From Desertimonas sp963772825 (GTDB lineage: Bacteria; Actinomycetota; Acidimicrobiia; Acidimicrobiales; Ilumatobacteraceae): a stretch of 64,000 bases of DNA. Made by a program: the position numbers and the translations under genes. The DNA lies in assembly GCA_963772825.1 (NCBI GenBank), contig CAVYYX010000021.1, forward strand, positions 1-64,000, given 5' to 3'. Below, one piece after another: positions 1-9,747 of the stretch (its first letter is position 1; every line of letters starts with the position of its first letter). The notes under the pieces are model-generated. The model was given only the letters and a program-made list of their open reading frames with translations. It ran no database searches and was not told the origin of the DNA.

Positions 1-688
1 AGGCCGGCGTTCGGGGCGAGCAGCAGGTCGAGTCACTCCTCGTCCCTGACCTCGCCCGCGAAGACCGGCTCGGCCGCATCCGCACCCGTCGGGCGCATTC
101 GCTCTTCGCCCCGCGATGGCGGAGCGGCCTGATCGAGCTCTTGACCTCTGGGTCAACTGCCAAGAGGTCGCGCGGTTCGACTTCCGCAGACCTTCGCCAG
201 CCTTCGCCGATCTTCGCTATGAACCCCCTTCGGGGGCTACTCGATGCAATGTCAGCAGACTTCGTGCTGACATCGAACGGCGGAGCCGAGCCCGTGGTGA
301 CCCACGAACCCGGCTCTGATGCGATGTAGGAGCGGGGCCTCCGCTCCTCGCGCGTCCCCGGCGGATGCTGGGGGTGTTCTCACGGGCACTGTTGCATTGA
401 GCAGTCACAGAACGACGACGCCGGAAGATTTCCTGTGGACTGCCACGTCTGGAGGCCGCGCGGCCCAGGTCCACCCCTTTCCCGATCCGTGCAGGCACTC
501 CCAGGGTGTTCTTGCTCGATCAACCGAAGAATTTGCAGGGCGCGTGCAAGGTCATCGCTTAATGCAACGGTGCCCGCGTGCCCACGACGGTCTCGCCTGC
601 GCCGCCAACGTGCCTGCTCCGTGCCGGCAGGATCGCCAGGCAACGGGCAGCGCGCGACACTAGTGAGTGAACTCGATCCGGAGGCTCG
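1..688. other. No convincing gene; two small hairpins
   Basis: Open frames exist on both strands but none has a recognisable family, a good ribosome binding site or a clean end. Two perfect hairpins can be seen: nine-base arms ATGTCAGCA and TGCTGACAT at 249-273, and eight-base arms AGGAGCGG and CCGCTCCT at 328-348. A short stem CCCCC-TTC-GGGGG lies at 224-236. None has a T tract, so terminator function is uncertain. Confidence 0.5.
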
Positions 689-1156
689 ATGGAAGCGACT
701 ACGCCCTCGCCAGACCAGACCTTCCTGGAGGAGCTGCGGCGGCACCGTGCGGAGCTGCGCGAGTCGATCAGCGCACTTGAAGATGCCCTGGCGGCGCCGG
801 CCACCGCCGATCAGGAGCGCTGGGCCCAACGTGTTCACGTTGCTCTGGTGGAGCTCTCCGGTGACTTTCGTGAACACATCGACATCACCGAGGGTCCGGA
901 CGGGCTATATCGCGACCTCCTCAAGACCTCGCCACGATTGTCCGATGCCGCAGCCAGCCTCACTCGCGAACACGTACTGATCAGCGGCCAGATCGATCAC
1001 CTGCTGGCCCGAGTGACGGCACCTGACGTAAACGAGGAAGTGGATAGAGTCCGCGACCTGGGTACGGCGCTCCTCGGGAGACTCGTCCGACATCGACAGC
1101 GAGGCTCCGACCTCGTCTTCGACGCCTACGACTTCGACATCGGGGGCGAGACCTGA
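689..1156 (+). CDS. Hemerythrin-like (HHE) domain protein
   Basis: A 155-residue, mostly helical acidic protein. Histidines and acidic residues are spaced as in a four-helix hemerythrin fold: RRHRAEL early, FREHIDITEG in the middle, then REHVLISGQIDHLL and finally LVRHRQRGSDLVFDAYDFD, which resembles the closing HxxxxD signature. Such proteins bind a di-iron centre and may sense or carry oxygen or nitric oxide. The start is supported by GGAGG about seven bases upstream of the ATG. It stands alone, with no clear partner gene. Iron binding is inferred from the histidine pattern only. Confidence 0.7.
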   Translation: MEATTPSPDQTFLEELRRHRAELRESISALEDALAAPATADQERWAQRVHVALVELSGDFREHIDITEGPDGLYRDLLKTSPRLSDAAASLTREHVLISGQIDHLLARVTAPDVNEEVDRVRDLGTALLGRLVRHRQRGSDLVFDAYDFDIGGET

Positions 1157-1376
1157 GTCGAATCCCTGCCGCCGACTCCCACGGCGACGGGCTAGTGAGA
1201 GAACCAGACAAGTCGCCCCGCCACACCGCGATTCGCGGGCAGTTCGCCAGGGTCCACGAAGCCGCGTCATATCACCGCCCGTTGGTCACGGTGAACGCAC
1301 GATCATGACGGCCGATGGGCGGGCACGGTCCAAGCGCGACACCTGATCACTCGGCCGGCCCAAGACAAACCAAACA

Positions 1377-1964
1377 TCAACTCAGCGAGGCGGCATCGAA
1401 CCCCGTCACGCGGATGAGCTTGGCTGGCACGCCCGCGACGATCGCGTCAGTGGGTACGTCCTTGGTCACCACCGCGCCCGCGCCCACTATTGCGCCGTCG
1501 CCGATTGTGACGCCTGGGACGACCGTCACGCTGGCGCCGAGCCACACATTGCGGCCGATCACGACTGGCGCCGGGATCATGTTCGCCCGTCTGCTGGGGT
1601 CAACCTCGTGATTGAGCGTCGTCAGGGTGCTGCCGTGGCCGATCAGCGTGCCGTCACCGATCGTGATGCCTCCGGTGTCCTGGAAGCGGCATCCGAAGTT
1701 GATGAAGACCCCTTCCCCGAGGGTTAGGTTCTTGCCGAACTCGCTGTAGAAGGGTGGGAAGACCGCAACCGATTTGTCCACAGTCTTCCCGGTTAGTCGA
1801 GTCAGCAGGGCCCGCACCTCCTCGGGGTTGCGGTATCCCGTGTTCATCTCGGCGACCGTCCGCAACGCCTGGTCGGCGGCGTCGGACATGAACGAGTGTG
1901 CCTCCGAGCCGACTTCGATCAACAGGCCGCGGTTCACGTGGTCCAGGAAGTCCTGTAGGTCCAT
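1377..1964 (-). CDS. Sugar O-acetyltransferase (maltose/galactoside acetyltransferase family)
   Basis: A 195-residue acetyl-CoA-dependent acyltransferase. The N-terminal third is the small helical maltose-acetyltransferase-type cap. The rest is a left-handed beta helix of hexapeptide repeats (ITIGDGTLIGHG, VVIGRNVWLGAS, VTIGDGAIVGAG) closed by the usual GVPAKLIR. The catalytic histidine is expected in TTLNHEVDPSRR, as in LacA, NodL and Maa. The length is normal and the frame is intact, unlike several neighbours. The sugar substrate cannot be told from sequence. It has no obvious operon partner. Confidence 0.85.
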   Translation of the reverse strand: MDLQDFLDHVNRGLLIEVGSEAHSFMSDAADQALRTVAEMNTGYRNPEEVRALLTRLTGKTVDKSVAVFPPFYSEFGKNLTLGEGVFINFGCRFQDTGGITIGDGTLIGHGSTLTTLNHEVDPSRRANMIPAPVVIGRNVWLGASVTVVPGVTIGDGAIVGAGAVVTKDVPTDAIVAGVPAKLIRVTGFDAASLS

Positions 1965-2065
1965 GCACCGGATTTTGGCACTCCGTTGCTAGGGACTGAA
2001 CCTGTTGACATCCGGTTTCCGAGCAGCCGATGAGCGGGCGGCCGGATCCTCGAGAGCCTCCGAAT

Positions 2066-2745
2066 CTAGGGCTCAGTCGAGCCGACCGAGTCGCGCGAGG
2101 TCGACGCGCTGGCCTCCCACCTCGCTAGGAGGGCGAGTGCGTCCTGGCTCGGTGAACCGGGTTCGGCCCGGTAGGTGACGAGGCTGGTGGTGGAGCCTAG
2201 TTCGATGGGGAGTGATTCGTAGGGGAGGTCGAGGTCGCCCACGAGCGGGTGGTGCAGCTTCTTGATGCCGGTGCTGTAGATGCGGACGTCGTGGGCTGCC
2301 CAGAGGACGCGGAAGTTCTCGCTGCGGGTGCTGAGCTCGCCCGACGAGGTCGGTGAGTTTGCGGTCGTAGGGGTTTCGGCCTGCTTCGGCGCGGAGCAGG
2401 GCCACGGTGTCAATGGCGACGGTCTCCCATTCGCGGAAGAACGAGGTGGCGCGTGGGTCGAGGAAGACGATGCGTGCGTCGTTCACGGGGTCCCCGTCGG
2501 CGTACCAGGGGGTGAGCAGGGGGGACCGAGTGGATTGGTGGCGAGGACGTCGAGGCGTCCGTTCATGACGACGGCGGGCACGGTGGGCATGGCGTCGACC
2601 AGCTGCTGGATGGTCGATCGGACTCGGTTGGCCGCTGGCGGACGACGCCGTCGGGATCGGGATGGTGGGCCGGCGGTGCGGAGCAGGTCAAGCAGATGCG
2701 CACGTTCGGCCTCGTCGAGTTTGAGGGCGTGAGCGATGCCCGTTC
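2066..2745 (-). pseudogene. Truncated XRE/MmyB-type transcription regulator
   Basis: Three overlapping frames together give the C-terminal two thirds of a helix-turn-helix regulator with an MmyB-like ligand-binding domain. The first part reads GIAHALKLDEAERAHLLDLL, which follows the HTH in this family. Next come DVLATNPLG and ARIVFLDPRATSFFREWE, then RVLWAAHDVRIYSTGIKKLHHPLVGDL up to the end. The DNA-binding half is missing: sequence upstream of about 2,745 belongs to a trmO fragment on the other strand. At least two frameshifts (near 2,500 and 2,390) break the remaining part. Related proteins regulate an adjacent oxidoreductase, but none is present here. Confidence 0.7.
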
Positions 2746-2938
2746 TCACTCCGATCGCCCGTGCGACCCAACCCGATCGCCACCTCGATCGTCGGGCCTC
2801 GAGCACATCGACGGCGGCGGTGGGATGGTTCGTGGACTCGACTACCTCGACGGCACCCCGCTGCTCGACCTCAAACCCGATCGAACCCTCTTCGTCCCGC
2901 TCGCACCACCCCAACCCGGCGACTACCAGCACGACTAG
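2741..2938 (+). pseudogene. 3' fragment of TrmO/TsaA-type tRNA methyltransferase
   Basis: The translation contains SPVRPNPIATSIVG and then VRGLDYLDGTPLLDLKPDR. These match the middle and the C-terminal signature of TrmO, which methylates N6-threonylcarbamoyladenosine-37 in tRNA. At least one frameshift lies near 2,795, between these two parts. The first half of the gene is absent because the sequence joins the truncated MmyB regulator at about 2,741. The remnant cannot make a functional enzyme as it stands. Identification rests on motif memory only. Confidence 0.6.
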
Positions 2939-3027
2939 TAGGACTCCCCACACGCCACACTGGCGGCGATGGCGAGATACGCGCGTTCAGGCGTTTCCTC
3001 GTGAGTGTCGGGTTGGACACTTGCCGC

Positions 3028-3369
3028 ATGGTCGAGGTTGATCCCGAGCGATTCGAGGCGATGGTCACCGAGGCGCTCGATGGTTTGCCCGACGAGCTCG
3101 GGGAGCTCATGAGCAACGTGGCCGTAACCGTGCAACACGACGGAGGTCCAGCGGGCCTGTTAGGGCTGTACCAAGGGGTTCCGTTGACCCAGCGTTCGAC
3201 TTTTTACGCCGGCGCCTTGCCCGATCGAATCACGATCTTCCGTCGTGCCATCTGTGCGGTGTGCGGCAGCGAGGCCCAGGTCGTCGAGCAGGTACGACGC
3301 ACAGTCATTCACGAGGTCGGTCATCACTTCGGAATCGGCGACGCACGGCTACGCGAGCTCGGATGGTGA
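3028..3369 (+). CDS. Zincin-like metallopeptidase family protein
   Basis: A 113-residue protein of the small actinobacterial metallopeptidase family. It starts MVEVDPERFEAMVTEALDGL, has the LGLYQGVPLTQRS segment, and carries the zinc motif HEVGHHFGI near its C-terminus. The two histidines and the glutamate of HExxH are intact. A GTG at 3,001 would add nine residues in frame, but the ATG at 3,028 fits the family start. The cellular substrate is not known for this family. Confidence 0.82.
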   Translation: MVEVDPERFEAMVTEALDGLPDELGELMSNVAVTVQHDGGPAGLLGLYQGVPLTQRSTFYAGALPDRITIFRRAICAVCGSEAQVVEQVRRTVIHEVGHHFGIGDARLRELGW

Positions 3370-3530
3370 GCAAGAGGAACATCCGCTCCATGCCGCGATC
3401 CGCGCACCCACGGAGATGGGTCTATCCGCGATCGCGCTCTTGTTGCAGGGCTTGGAGTAGCGAGCGACAGCGAGGACAGCGGCGGAGCGCTGGTAGAACG
3501 GAGCCATGCACCGAGACGAGGAGACGTGAC

Positions 3531-3910
3531 ATGCCAGGTCGAGTCAGGGTCGGTAGCGTGGCGGACTTCGCCGACGGGAAGCTGCACGCCGTGGATGCTG
3601 CGGGCACGTCCGTCGTGGTCGGTTGGCCGGGGACTCGTTGTGCGCGGCGCGCAATCGCTGTCCCCACCTGGGCCTCTCCCTCACCAAGGGGCCAGGTGGT
3701 CCGAGGTACTCCGACGGCCAGGTCGTCTGCCCGTGGCACAACTCCCGCTTCGACCTCGCGTCGGGCGAGAACCTCGACTGGGCGCCCGGCTTCGCCGGTA
3801 GGGACATGCCCCGCTGGTCGCGCAAGATGATCGCACTCGGTAGGAAGCCCTCGCCGCTGACGACGTACGACGTGATGGTCGAGGGCGACGACGTCTACAT
3901 CGAGCTCTGA
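3531..3910 (+). CDS. Rieske [2Fe-2S] domain protein (one frameshift)
   Basis: A small ferredoxin-like Rieske protein. The restored reading starts MPGRVRVGSVADFADGKLHAV in one frame. It moves by one base near 3,620 to a second frame with RCPHLGLSL and CPWHNSRFDL, the two Cys-His pairs that bind the cluster. The C-terminus ends DDVYIEL. Such proteins pass electrons to oxygenases or act as nitrite-reductase-small-subunit-like modules. No oxygenase gene is adjacent. Both halves look sound, so the shift is probably a base-calling error. Confidence 0.78.
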
Positions 3911-4220
3911 AGTGTCTTCCCCTTTGACGTCGCCCCACTAGTGATCAAGCGATCGCCCTTCGCTGGCGGAGGTGGCGGCGCCGGCCGGCCGGTCACGTGC
4001 ATGAGTTCATCCGAGTAGCAAGCCGATTGTGCGTCTTGCCGCCGCACGGAAACGAAGGCCGGTATGGGACAACGGCCCGCTCGCGGCGGTGAAAGCGCAA
4101 GATTGTCTGAGCGTGTCCTTGGACGCGAATGGTAACTGGACCCGGTCGTCCCAGATTGAGACGCGGCGTCCACGCGTGACGTGGTCGTTCGCGACGTCCT
4201 AGTGCGGGCGCCAGCCTTGA
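3911..4220. other. Intergenic stretch with no recognised feature
   Basis: About 310 bases between the Rieske gene and the convergent small Cys/His protein. Frames through it have no family resemblance, and I see no clear promoter or terminator. Confidence 0.4.
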
Positions 4221-4487
4221 TCAGGCGCAGCGCAGCTTGACGCTCACATCGCGCGTCTGCTCCCGGTGGCCGGCGGCCAGTGACTCGGCCTCGCGATGCG
4301 GCAGGAACCCCGAGTCGAGCCGGCAGTCATGGCACACCGTGACGGCCCTGAGTCCTAGGAGCACGACCTCCACCACGTGGGGGTGACAGTGGTCCGCGCC
4401 GAGACGGTGCTCGTGATCGCGACGATGCGCGGCAGCCATCGTGCATGCGGCCACTTCGGTGACCCTGGTCATCGGTTGTTGCTCCAT
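4221..4487 (-). CDS. Small Cys/His-rich hypothetical protein
   Basis: About 88 residues from the ATG at 4,487 (MEQQPMTRVTEV). An alternative start is the ATG at 4,472, and the open frame runs further upstream. The protein holds the histidine-rich segment HRRDHEHRLGADHCHPHVV followed by VTVCHDCRLDSGFLP, which looks like a small zinc- or metal-binding site with a CHDC pair. I believe similar short proteins occur in other actinobacteria but cannot name a family. No function can be given. Confidence 0.5.
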   Translation of the reverse strand: MEQQPMTRVTEVAACTMAAAHRRDHEHRLGADHCHPHVVEVVLLGLRAVTVCHDCRLDSGFLPHREAESLAAGHREQTRDVSVKLRCA

Positions 4488-4796
4488 CGTCGCCCGGTCC
4501 TCTACTGGCGTCAGCCCACATCCTGCGGTGTGGACCTGTGTCAACCTTCTCCATCCATTGAAGGCCCCGGCACCGACAATCCCGAGGGATTGCGAGCGGT
4601 GTGGCCGAACGGTGACCTTCTCTGCCCGAACGGTTCTCGGCGCCCACCCATCAGGACTTCCTGGGGAGGTCACAGATACGACGGACGGGCGTTTTGCGAG
4701 GGGTCATGACACGCGAGTGCCTGCGGAGGGCGGGCGCGAGGTCGTTCCTGCCTCTAGTCCGGTTGAGGCCCGTCCCTTTGCGGGAACCGTCGGGTT

Positions 4797-4976
4797 GTGG
4801 AGGAGCCGGACAGCATCTATCGCTCGCGGTCGCATTATCAGGTCGCGGCGTTGGTGTGCGGGTTGTGGGAGAGGGGGAGGGTGTCGGACGTTGGTCAGGC
4901 GTACTGGCCGGTCGCGTCGTCGTGGGGTGGTCCGGAGCCGGAGTCGAGGATTACGGCGGCTCGTCGAGTTCGGTGA
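4797..4976 (+). CDS. Possible small ORF starting with GTG, unknown
   Basis: A 59-residue frame starting at a GTG: VEEPDSIYRSRSHYQVAALV, then CGLWERGRVSDVGQAYWPV, ending in RITAARRVR. The composition is protein-like (several Trp and Tyr, a helical first half). I recognise no family. The region around it is rich in fragments, so it may be a piece of a larger gene. Confidence 0.3.
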   Translation: MEEPDSIYRSRSHYQVAALVCGLWERGRVSDVGQAYWPVASSWGGPEPESRITAARRVR

Positions 4977-5066
4977 TCGACGAGCGAGACCTCCGTGACC
5001 TGCTGGTCGACGCCTGGCTGGCGGTGGCCCCAGCTGAGCTGGCCGAGGGGTTCGACGGTTGGATCG
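4971..5066 (+). pseudogene. Possible fragment of a YjbR/MmcQ-like protein
   Basis: The frame reads IDERDLRDLLVDAWLAVAPAELAEGF. This resembles the C-terminal helix of YjbR/MmcQ double-wing proteins (acidic start, LxxLLxxAW, then APxxL). No upstream part of such a protein is seen in any frame, so only a remnant could be present. Confidence 0.25.
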
Positions 5067-5219
5067 TGAACTCTCGGATGTGCCTGCCGAGCGGGAGATC
5101 ACCGATCGACCATCCGCGCCATTTCTCCGCGTCCGCGCACCGATTGGACCAATGCGTCTCGGCGGGCTGGCGTCTCTGAGTGCACTCAACTGCCGGGGTG
5201 CGCGCTCGGCCATTACCGT

Positions 5220-5696
5220 GTGCAGGCGGAGGGCTTGCGAGAGGACATGCGGATGGCGTTCGAGCAGATTTTGATAGTCGGCTGGCGCGATCTTGACGCC
5301 AACGGCCACATGGCGAACACGGCCTACCTGGACAAGTCGGTTGACGTGCGGATCGCCTACATGTCCTCCCGCGGTGTCACGATGGCCGAGCTGCGACGGC
5401 TGCAGGTAGGCCCCTTCGCCATGAGAGACGAGTTGGAGTACCGCCGCGAGTTCGCTCTGCAGGACACGGTCAGGGCGACTCTGGAGGTAGCCGGGCTCGC
5501 CGATGACGGCAGTCGCTGGCGGCTGCGCAACGCGTTCTTCCGTGGCGACGACCTGGCGGCCGAAGTGCTCACGCTCGGCGCCTGGGTCGACTTCACGCAA
5601 CGGAAGTTGATCGCGCCGGACGAGAACTTGCGAGAGGTTTTTCGTTCCCTCGACCAAACAGACGACTTCGAACCCCTCCCCAGCCTGGTGCGATGA
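5220..5696 (+). CDS. Acyl-CoA thioesterase, hotdog fold (4HBT-like)
   Basis: A 158-residue thioesterase-like protein from GTG at 5,220; ATG codons at 5,247 or 5,253 are alternatives. The sequence VGWRDLDANGHMANTAYLD is the 4-hydroxybenzoyl-CoA-thioesterase signature with the likely catalytic aspartate and the following HMxNxxY. The middle LEYRREFALQDTVRATLEV and the last strand fit the hotdog sheet. It would hydrolyse an acyl-CoA, with substrate unknown. The frame is intact, and no metabolic neighbours help to narrow the role. Confidence 0.82.
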   Translation: MQAEGLREDMRMAFEQILIVGWRDLDANGHMANTAYLDKSVDVRIAYMSSRGVTMAELRRLQVGPFAMRDELEYRREFALQDTVRATLEVAGLADDGSRWRLRNAFFRGDDLAAEVLTLGAWVDFTQRKLIAPDENLREVFRSLDQTDDFEPLPSLVR

Positions 5697-6056
5697 GTGC
5701 ATTCTGACTGCGGGCCACTCCCGACGGCGTTGTACTTCCCGTCTACAAGCAAAGGCGAACTGAACTGAGCCGCGATCCGCGCGCCTATGAGGTGACCCAT
5801 TCCGCCGCGAATGACTGTCAAGCGCAAGCCGCCCGCGTCCGAGGCTTTCGTCCGTCCCTCCCCCGGAAACCGAGGCCGGGACGGGATCGCCATACGAGGC
5901 GATGCGCGATCGTGGCAGCCGCACTTGACACATCATTCGCGGCGCTATGACGCACACGCGACGACGCTGAACTCTCGCCTTGTTGCTGCGTGACCCGAAC
6001 CTGGCGGCAGTTGGGCTTTGCTCAAGGGGTCCCTCCTGGCTCCGCGGTGCGTTTCA
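5697..6056. other. Intergenic stretch with no recognised feature
   Basis: About 360 bases upstream of the sigma factor gene. It presumably holds that gene's promoter, but I cannot point to convincing -35 and -10 boxes. Confidence 0.35.
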
Positions 6057-6577
6057 ATGGTGGAGGAGGCTGCTGTGGCCGTGGATCTGGACTTCGAGGC
6101 GTTCTGCGTCGGCCAGAACCCGCGGCTGATCCGGATGCTGACCCTCTTCTGTGGTGACGTCGAACTCGCGCGCGACCTGACACAGGAGACCCTGGTGCGC
6201 GCGTGGGTGCACTGGCGCAAGGTTCGCAGGATGGATCGGCCGGACCTGTGGACCAAGCGGGTCGCCCTCAACTTGGCCACGTCTCAGTTCCGGCGGCGAC
6301 GTACCGAACGGATCGTCGATGGTCGGATTCCACGGGCGTGCTGCTCGAGCAGGCCGGGGACGGCGGTGACCGGGTCGCGGTGCGAGCGGCGCTCATGCGG
6401 CTCACCGAACGGCAGCGCACGGCCATCCTGCTGCGCTATCTCGAGGACCTCTCGGTCGAGCAGACGGCGGACCTGATGTCGTGCAGCGCGGGCACGGTCA
6501 AGAAGTTGACCGCCCGTGGGCTGGTGGGGCTGCGGGCCTGGGTGAGCGAGGACGTCGAGGTGGACCGCGATGCCTGA
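6057..6577 (+). CDS. SigE-family ECF RNA polymerase sigma factor (one frameshift)
   Basis: Starts at ATG 6,057. Region 2 is seen in FEAFCVGQNPRLIRMLTLFC and in VELARDLTQETLVRAWVHW. Region 4 is in the second frame as LTERQRTAILLRYLEDLSVE and TADLMSCSAGTVKKLTARGL. The frame shifts between about 6,310 and 6,350, in the linker between the two regions, and both halves are otherwise clean. It overlaps the next gene by eight bases, the usual arrangement for SigE-type factors and their partner membrane proteins. It would direct RNA polymerase to a small stress or envelope regulon. Confidence 0.82.
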
Positions 6578-7443
6578 CCTCAGAGACCTCCTCGACAACG
6601 CTGCCGGGCATCCCCGCGACCTCCCGGACGTCGCGGAGATCGTGCGGCGGGCCCGTCCTCGTCGGGTACGCCGCGTCGCCGGCGCAGCGATCCTGGCCGT
6701 AGCGGCGTCTGCCGGTGTCGTCACCGGCGTGGCCACCTTGTCCGAGCCCGACCCACCCGGCGTCGTCCAACCGGGCCCGCTGCCCGGCCAGGAACGGGCC
6801 CGGGTGATCCGTGAGGGTCAGCTCGAGCCGGGTCGGTACAGCGGTGAGGTCGGCGGCCGCTCGTTCGTGCTCGAGCTCGGCAACGACGACTGGTCGGTGC
6901 TGGTCACGCGGCCCGAGTGGTTGGCGCTCACCCACCAGCAGTACGTGCTGCACCTCCAGCAGTGGTCCACGGTGGTTCCGCCCTCGTCCGACGACGGCAC
7001 CGCCCGCGAGCCGGCGCCCGAGGACCTGGTCGCCTGGCTCCAGGCGAACCCGCGTCTCGTCCGTTCAGAACCCCACGCCCGTGATGGTCGGTGGTCTCGA
7101 CGGGGTCGCCGTCGACGTACGCGTCATCGGCCCCTGCAGGACCCACCCGGAGAGTGCACGAGCCGGGCGTGCGTCGTCCTGGCCACCGTCGCGGGCAGCG
7201 ACGAGGCCGTCGACATCGAGAGTGGCCAGCTGGCACGACTGGTCATCCTGGGCGAGCCCGGAGACCAGCTCGTGCTGTCTCTACCGCGCGCCCGAGCGCG
7301 AGTTCCCTGCCCTCGACCAGGCCGTTGAAGACCTGCTGGCGGGCTTCGGTTGGACGCGTCCTGACCCCACACGGCTCGCCGGGGGTCCCGGACGAGGTCT
7401 CGCGCGTGTAAGGAACAGGACCACCGAACGTTGGGAGGCGTGA
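6570..7443 (+). CDS. Membrane protein partner of the sigma factor (frameshifted)
   Basis: Starts MPDLRDLLDNAAGHPRDLPD and has a basic stretch RRARPRRVRRV followed by one transmembrane helix (about residues 32-52, AAILAVAASAGVVTGVATL). The extracytoplasmic part is soluble. Position and topology are those of the one-helix proteins encoded after SigE-type sigma factors; they may act as anti-sigma or sensor proteins, but no known anti-sigma motif is visible. The reading moves between frames near 7,070, 7,150 and 7,280, ending ALDQAVEDLLAGFGW in the last frame. The stop overlaps the next start as TGATG. Confidence 0.6.
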
Positions 7444-8452
7444 TGAGGCACCACCACATCCGGGTCCCGGCCGCTGTGGCCGCGCTCGTACTGATCACCG
7501 GTTGCTCCGCCGACGGCGAGTCGTCCGGAGCCGGGCCGACGCCATCCGGTGCCGCGAGTGGCGACCACGGCACGGGGACGGGATCGCTGCCGGGGAGCCA
7601 TGCGAGCCGTTGCCGGACCTGCCGCGTGGGCGGATCGCCTACACGCAGACCCGGCGAGGACGACTCGACCGCTCTGTATCTGATGAAGCCTGACGGCACC
7701 GACCGGCGCTGCCTGGTCGACACCGAAGGTCCGGACAGTTGGCCAGCCTGGTCTCCGGACGGACGCTTGCTCGCGTTCGTCGGGGGCGCAGGCAGTGTGG
7801 ACCAGGTCTTCATCATCCGCGCAGACGGCACCGGGCTCAGACAGGTCACCGACTCCTCGTCGATCACCAAGGAGAGCCTGGACTGGTCACCCGACGGGCT
7901 CCAGATCGCCTACTCCGCTTCGGCGTCCGTGGACTCCGGACCCTTCTCCATCCATCTCGTCGACCTCGACGGGTCACACGACGAGACGATCGCCGAGACG
8001 CGTCCTCCTGACGTCGCGTTCGTCGAGCTTGGCGGACTGGTCGCCCGACGGGAAGACCATCCTCTACGCCGCGACGCAGGCGCCGGGAGCGGCTTGTGGA
8101 CCATGACACCGGAGGGCCGGGACAAGCCCCTCTCCGCGACGGACCCGGGGACTTCGGCGGAGGCGCGGTCTACTCGCCCGACGGCACCAGCCTCGTCTTC
8201 CAAGCCGACCTCGACGGTGGCTGCATCTATCGAAGCGATGCCCGCGCGCGACACCTGGTGCGCCTCACCCAAGGTTGCTCGGAGGGTTTCGTCCTGGACT
8301 GGTCACCCAACGGCGGGTGGATCGTCTGGGCCGGAGGACCTCACGGGCCTGCCGACGCCGAGGTGATGGCCGCCGACGGCACCCAACGGCACACGATCGT
8401 CGACGATTCCTGCGTGGCCTACACCGCATGGCAACCCCGGCAGACGAGCTGA
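7443..8452 (+). CDS. TolB-like beta-propeller lipoprotein (frameshifted)
   Basis: Begins MRHHHIRVPAAVAALVLITG followed by C, a lipoprotein signal with lipobox LITGC, so the product should be attached to the outer face of the membrane. The mature part has WD40-like PD40 repeats: LYLMKPDGTDRRCL, SWPAWSPDGRLLAFVGG, VFIIRADGTGLRQV, LDWSPDGLQIAYS and VLDWSPNGGWIVWAGG. Frameshifts near 7,600, 8,030 and 8,110 break it. The overlap with the preceding gene suggests one transcript with the sigma factor. It resembles the neighbouring 8,564-9,504 gene, so the pair may be old duplicates. Confidence 0.7.
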
Positions 8453-8563
8453 CAACCGACCGGTTCGGCCCCTCCTGGCCCGCGGCGTCTCTGGCGTGAA
8501 CTGCCGACCCTCGGCCACGAACCGAGGACAACCAACACCACAACCTCAAGAACAGGAGCAACC

Positions 8564-9504
8564 ATGATGCAGTCGAGAACCCTCCGAGTCAGCATCGCAG
8601 CAGGCGCAGCCTTGAGTGCGATCGCCTTGACGATGTTTGCGGGGCCGGCCGATGCGACGTACGACGGCCAGTCGGGACGGATCGCATTCGGCGCCTTCAC
8701 CGCCACTGACCGCACGCAAGCAGACATCTGGTCGGTCAACGCGAACGGCCAATACGCGCATCGGTTGACGGACGCTTCGGGACGTGACATCGTCCGTCAT
8801 ACTCCGCAGACGGAAGGCGCATCGCCTTCTGCAGCGACCGAACAGGTGCGTTCGAGATCTGGGTGATGGACGCCAACGGCAACCACGAGCGCCAGGTCAC
8901 CGAGCTCGAGACCTATGCGGTGTTTCCTGACTTCTCACCGGACGGGAGCCAGCTGGTGTTCTCCGCAGAGCCGGACGGCGGCGGCACCACCGACCTGTGG
9001 CAGGTGCCCACCGACGGCGGGGAGCCGACCCAGCTCACTGACACAGCCGACACGATGGAGGAGTACCCCGTCTGGTCACCGGACGGCAGGACGGTGCTGT
9101 TCGTCCGCATCGCCGGCGACTTCTCCAGCGGCCAGTTGTGGACCAAGGACATAGCCACCGGTGAGGAGACCCAACTCACCTTCGACCCGACCTTCAAGGA
9201 CCAGACCCCAGACTGGAGTCCGGACGGCACAGGCATCGCGTACGCAGCCGATGACGACATCTGGCTGATGGACTCCGACGGCAGCGCGCAGACCAATCTC
9301 ACACACAGCCCGGCCGTGGAGTTCGGTGCCGCCTTCTCACCCGACGGGACCCAGATCGCCTTCACCGGATCCGGCGGCCCGGTCACCGCGGGGGAACGAT
9401 ACGTCCAAACCATCCACGCCGACGGCATCGGGCGCCGCGTCGTCGCCCCAACGCCTCGGCTGTTGCAAGCCGTGCCCGCTTGGCAGCCCCTCGGCAGCGC
9501 CTGA
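8564..9504 (+). CDS. Secreted TolB-like PD40 beta-propeller protein (one frameshift)
   Basis: Starts MMQSRTLRVSIAAGAALSAI, a Sec signal peptide with likely cleavage after GPADA. Two frames join near 8,800-8,860. PD40 blades follow: IWVMDANGNHERQV, FPDFSPDGSQLVFSAE, DLWQVPTDGGEPTQLT, YPVWSPDGRTVLFVR, PDWSPDGTGIAYAAD and AAFSPDGTQIAFTG. It is probably a periplasmic or secreted propeller, with no catalytic residues expected. It lies 111 bases after the lipoprotein of the same type and may belong to the same sigma-controlled cluster. Confidence 0.75.
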
Positions 9505-9747
9505 GCACACCGCGCCAGCCGAGCCAGCGCGAAGTCGATTCCATGCGCCAGGCGAATCTGGACCACGGTTGCCCAGTCCCTTGAGCGTCGTGCCCGCGTC
9601 AAAGTGGGCGGAAGGATGCAGGTCTTCGAGTCACCCGCGTCGCACCGTCCCGCAAGGCGAACCCCGAGCGGCGTTCCGATCGAGCTTGACTGTGTTGGCC
9701 GCCGGCGTCCCGCGGGGGTGTCGGATGCGGGACGCCAGCGGCCACCT

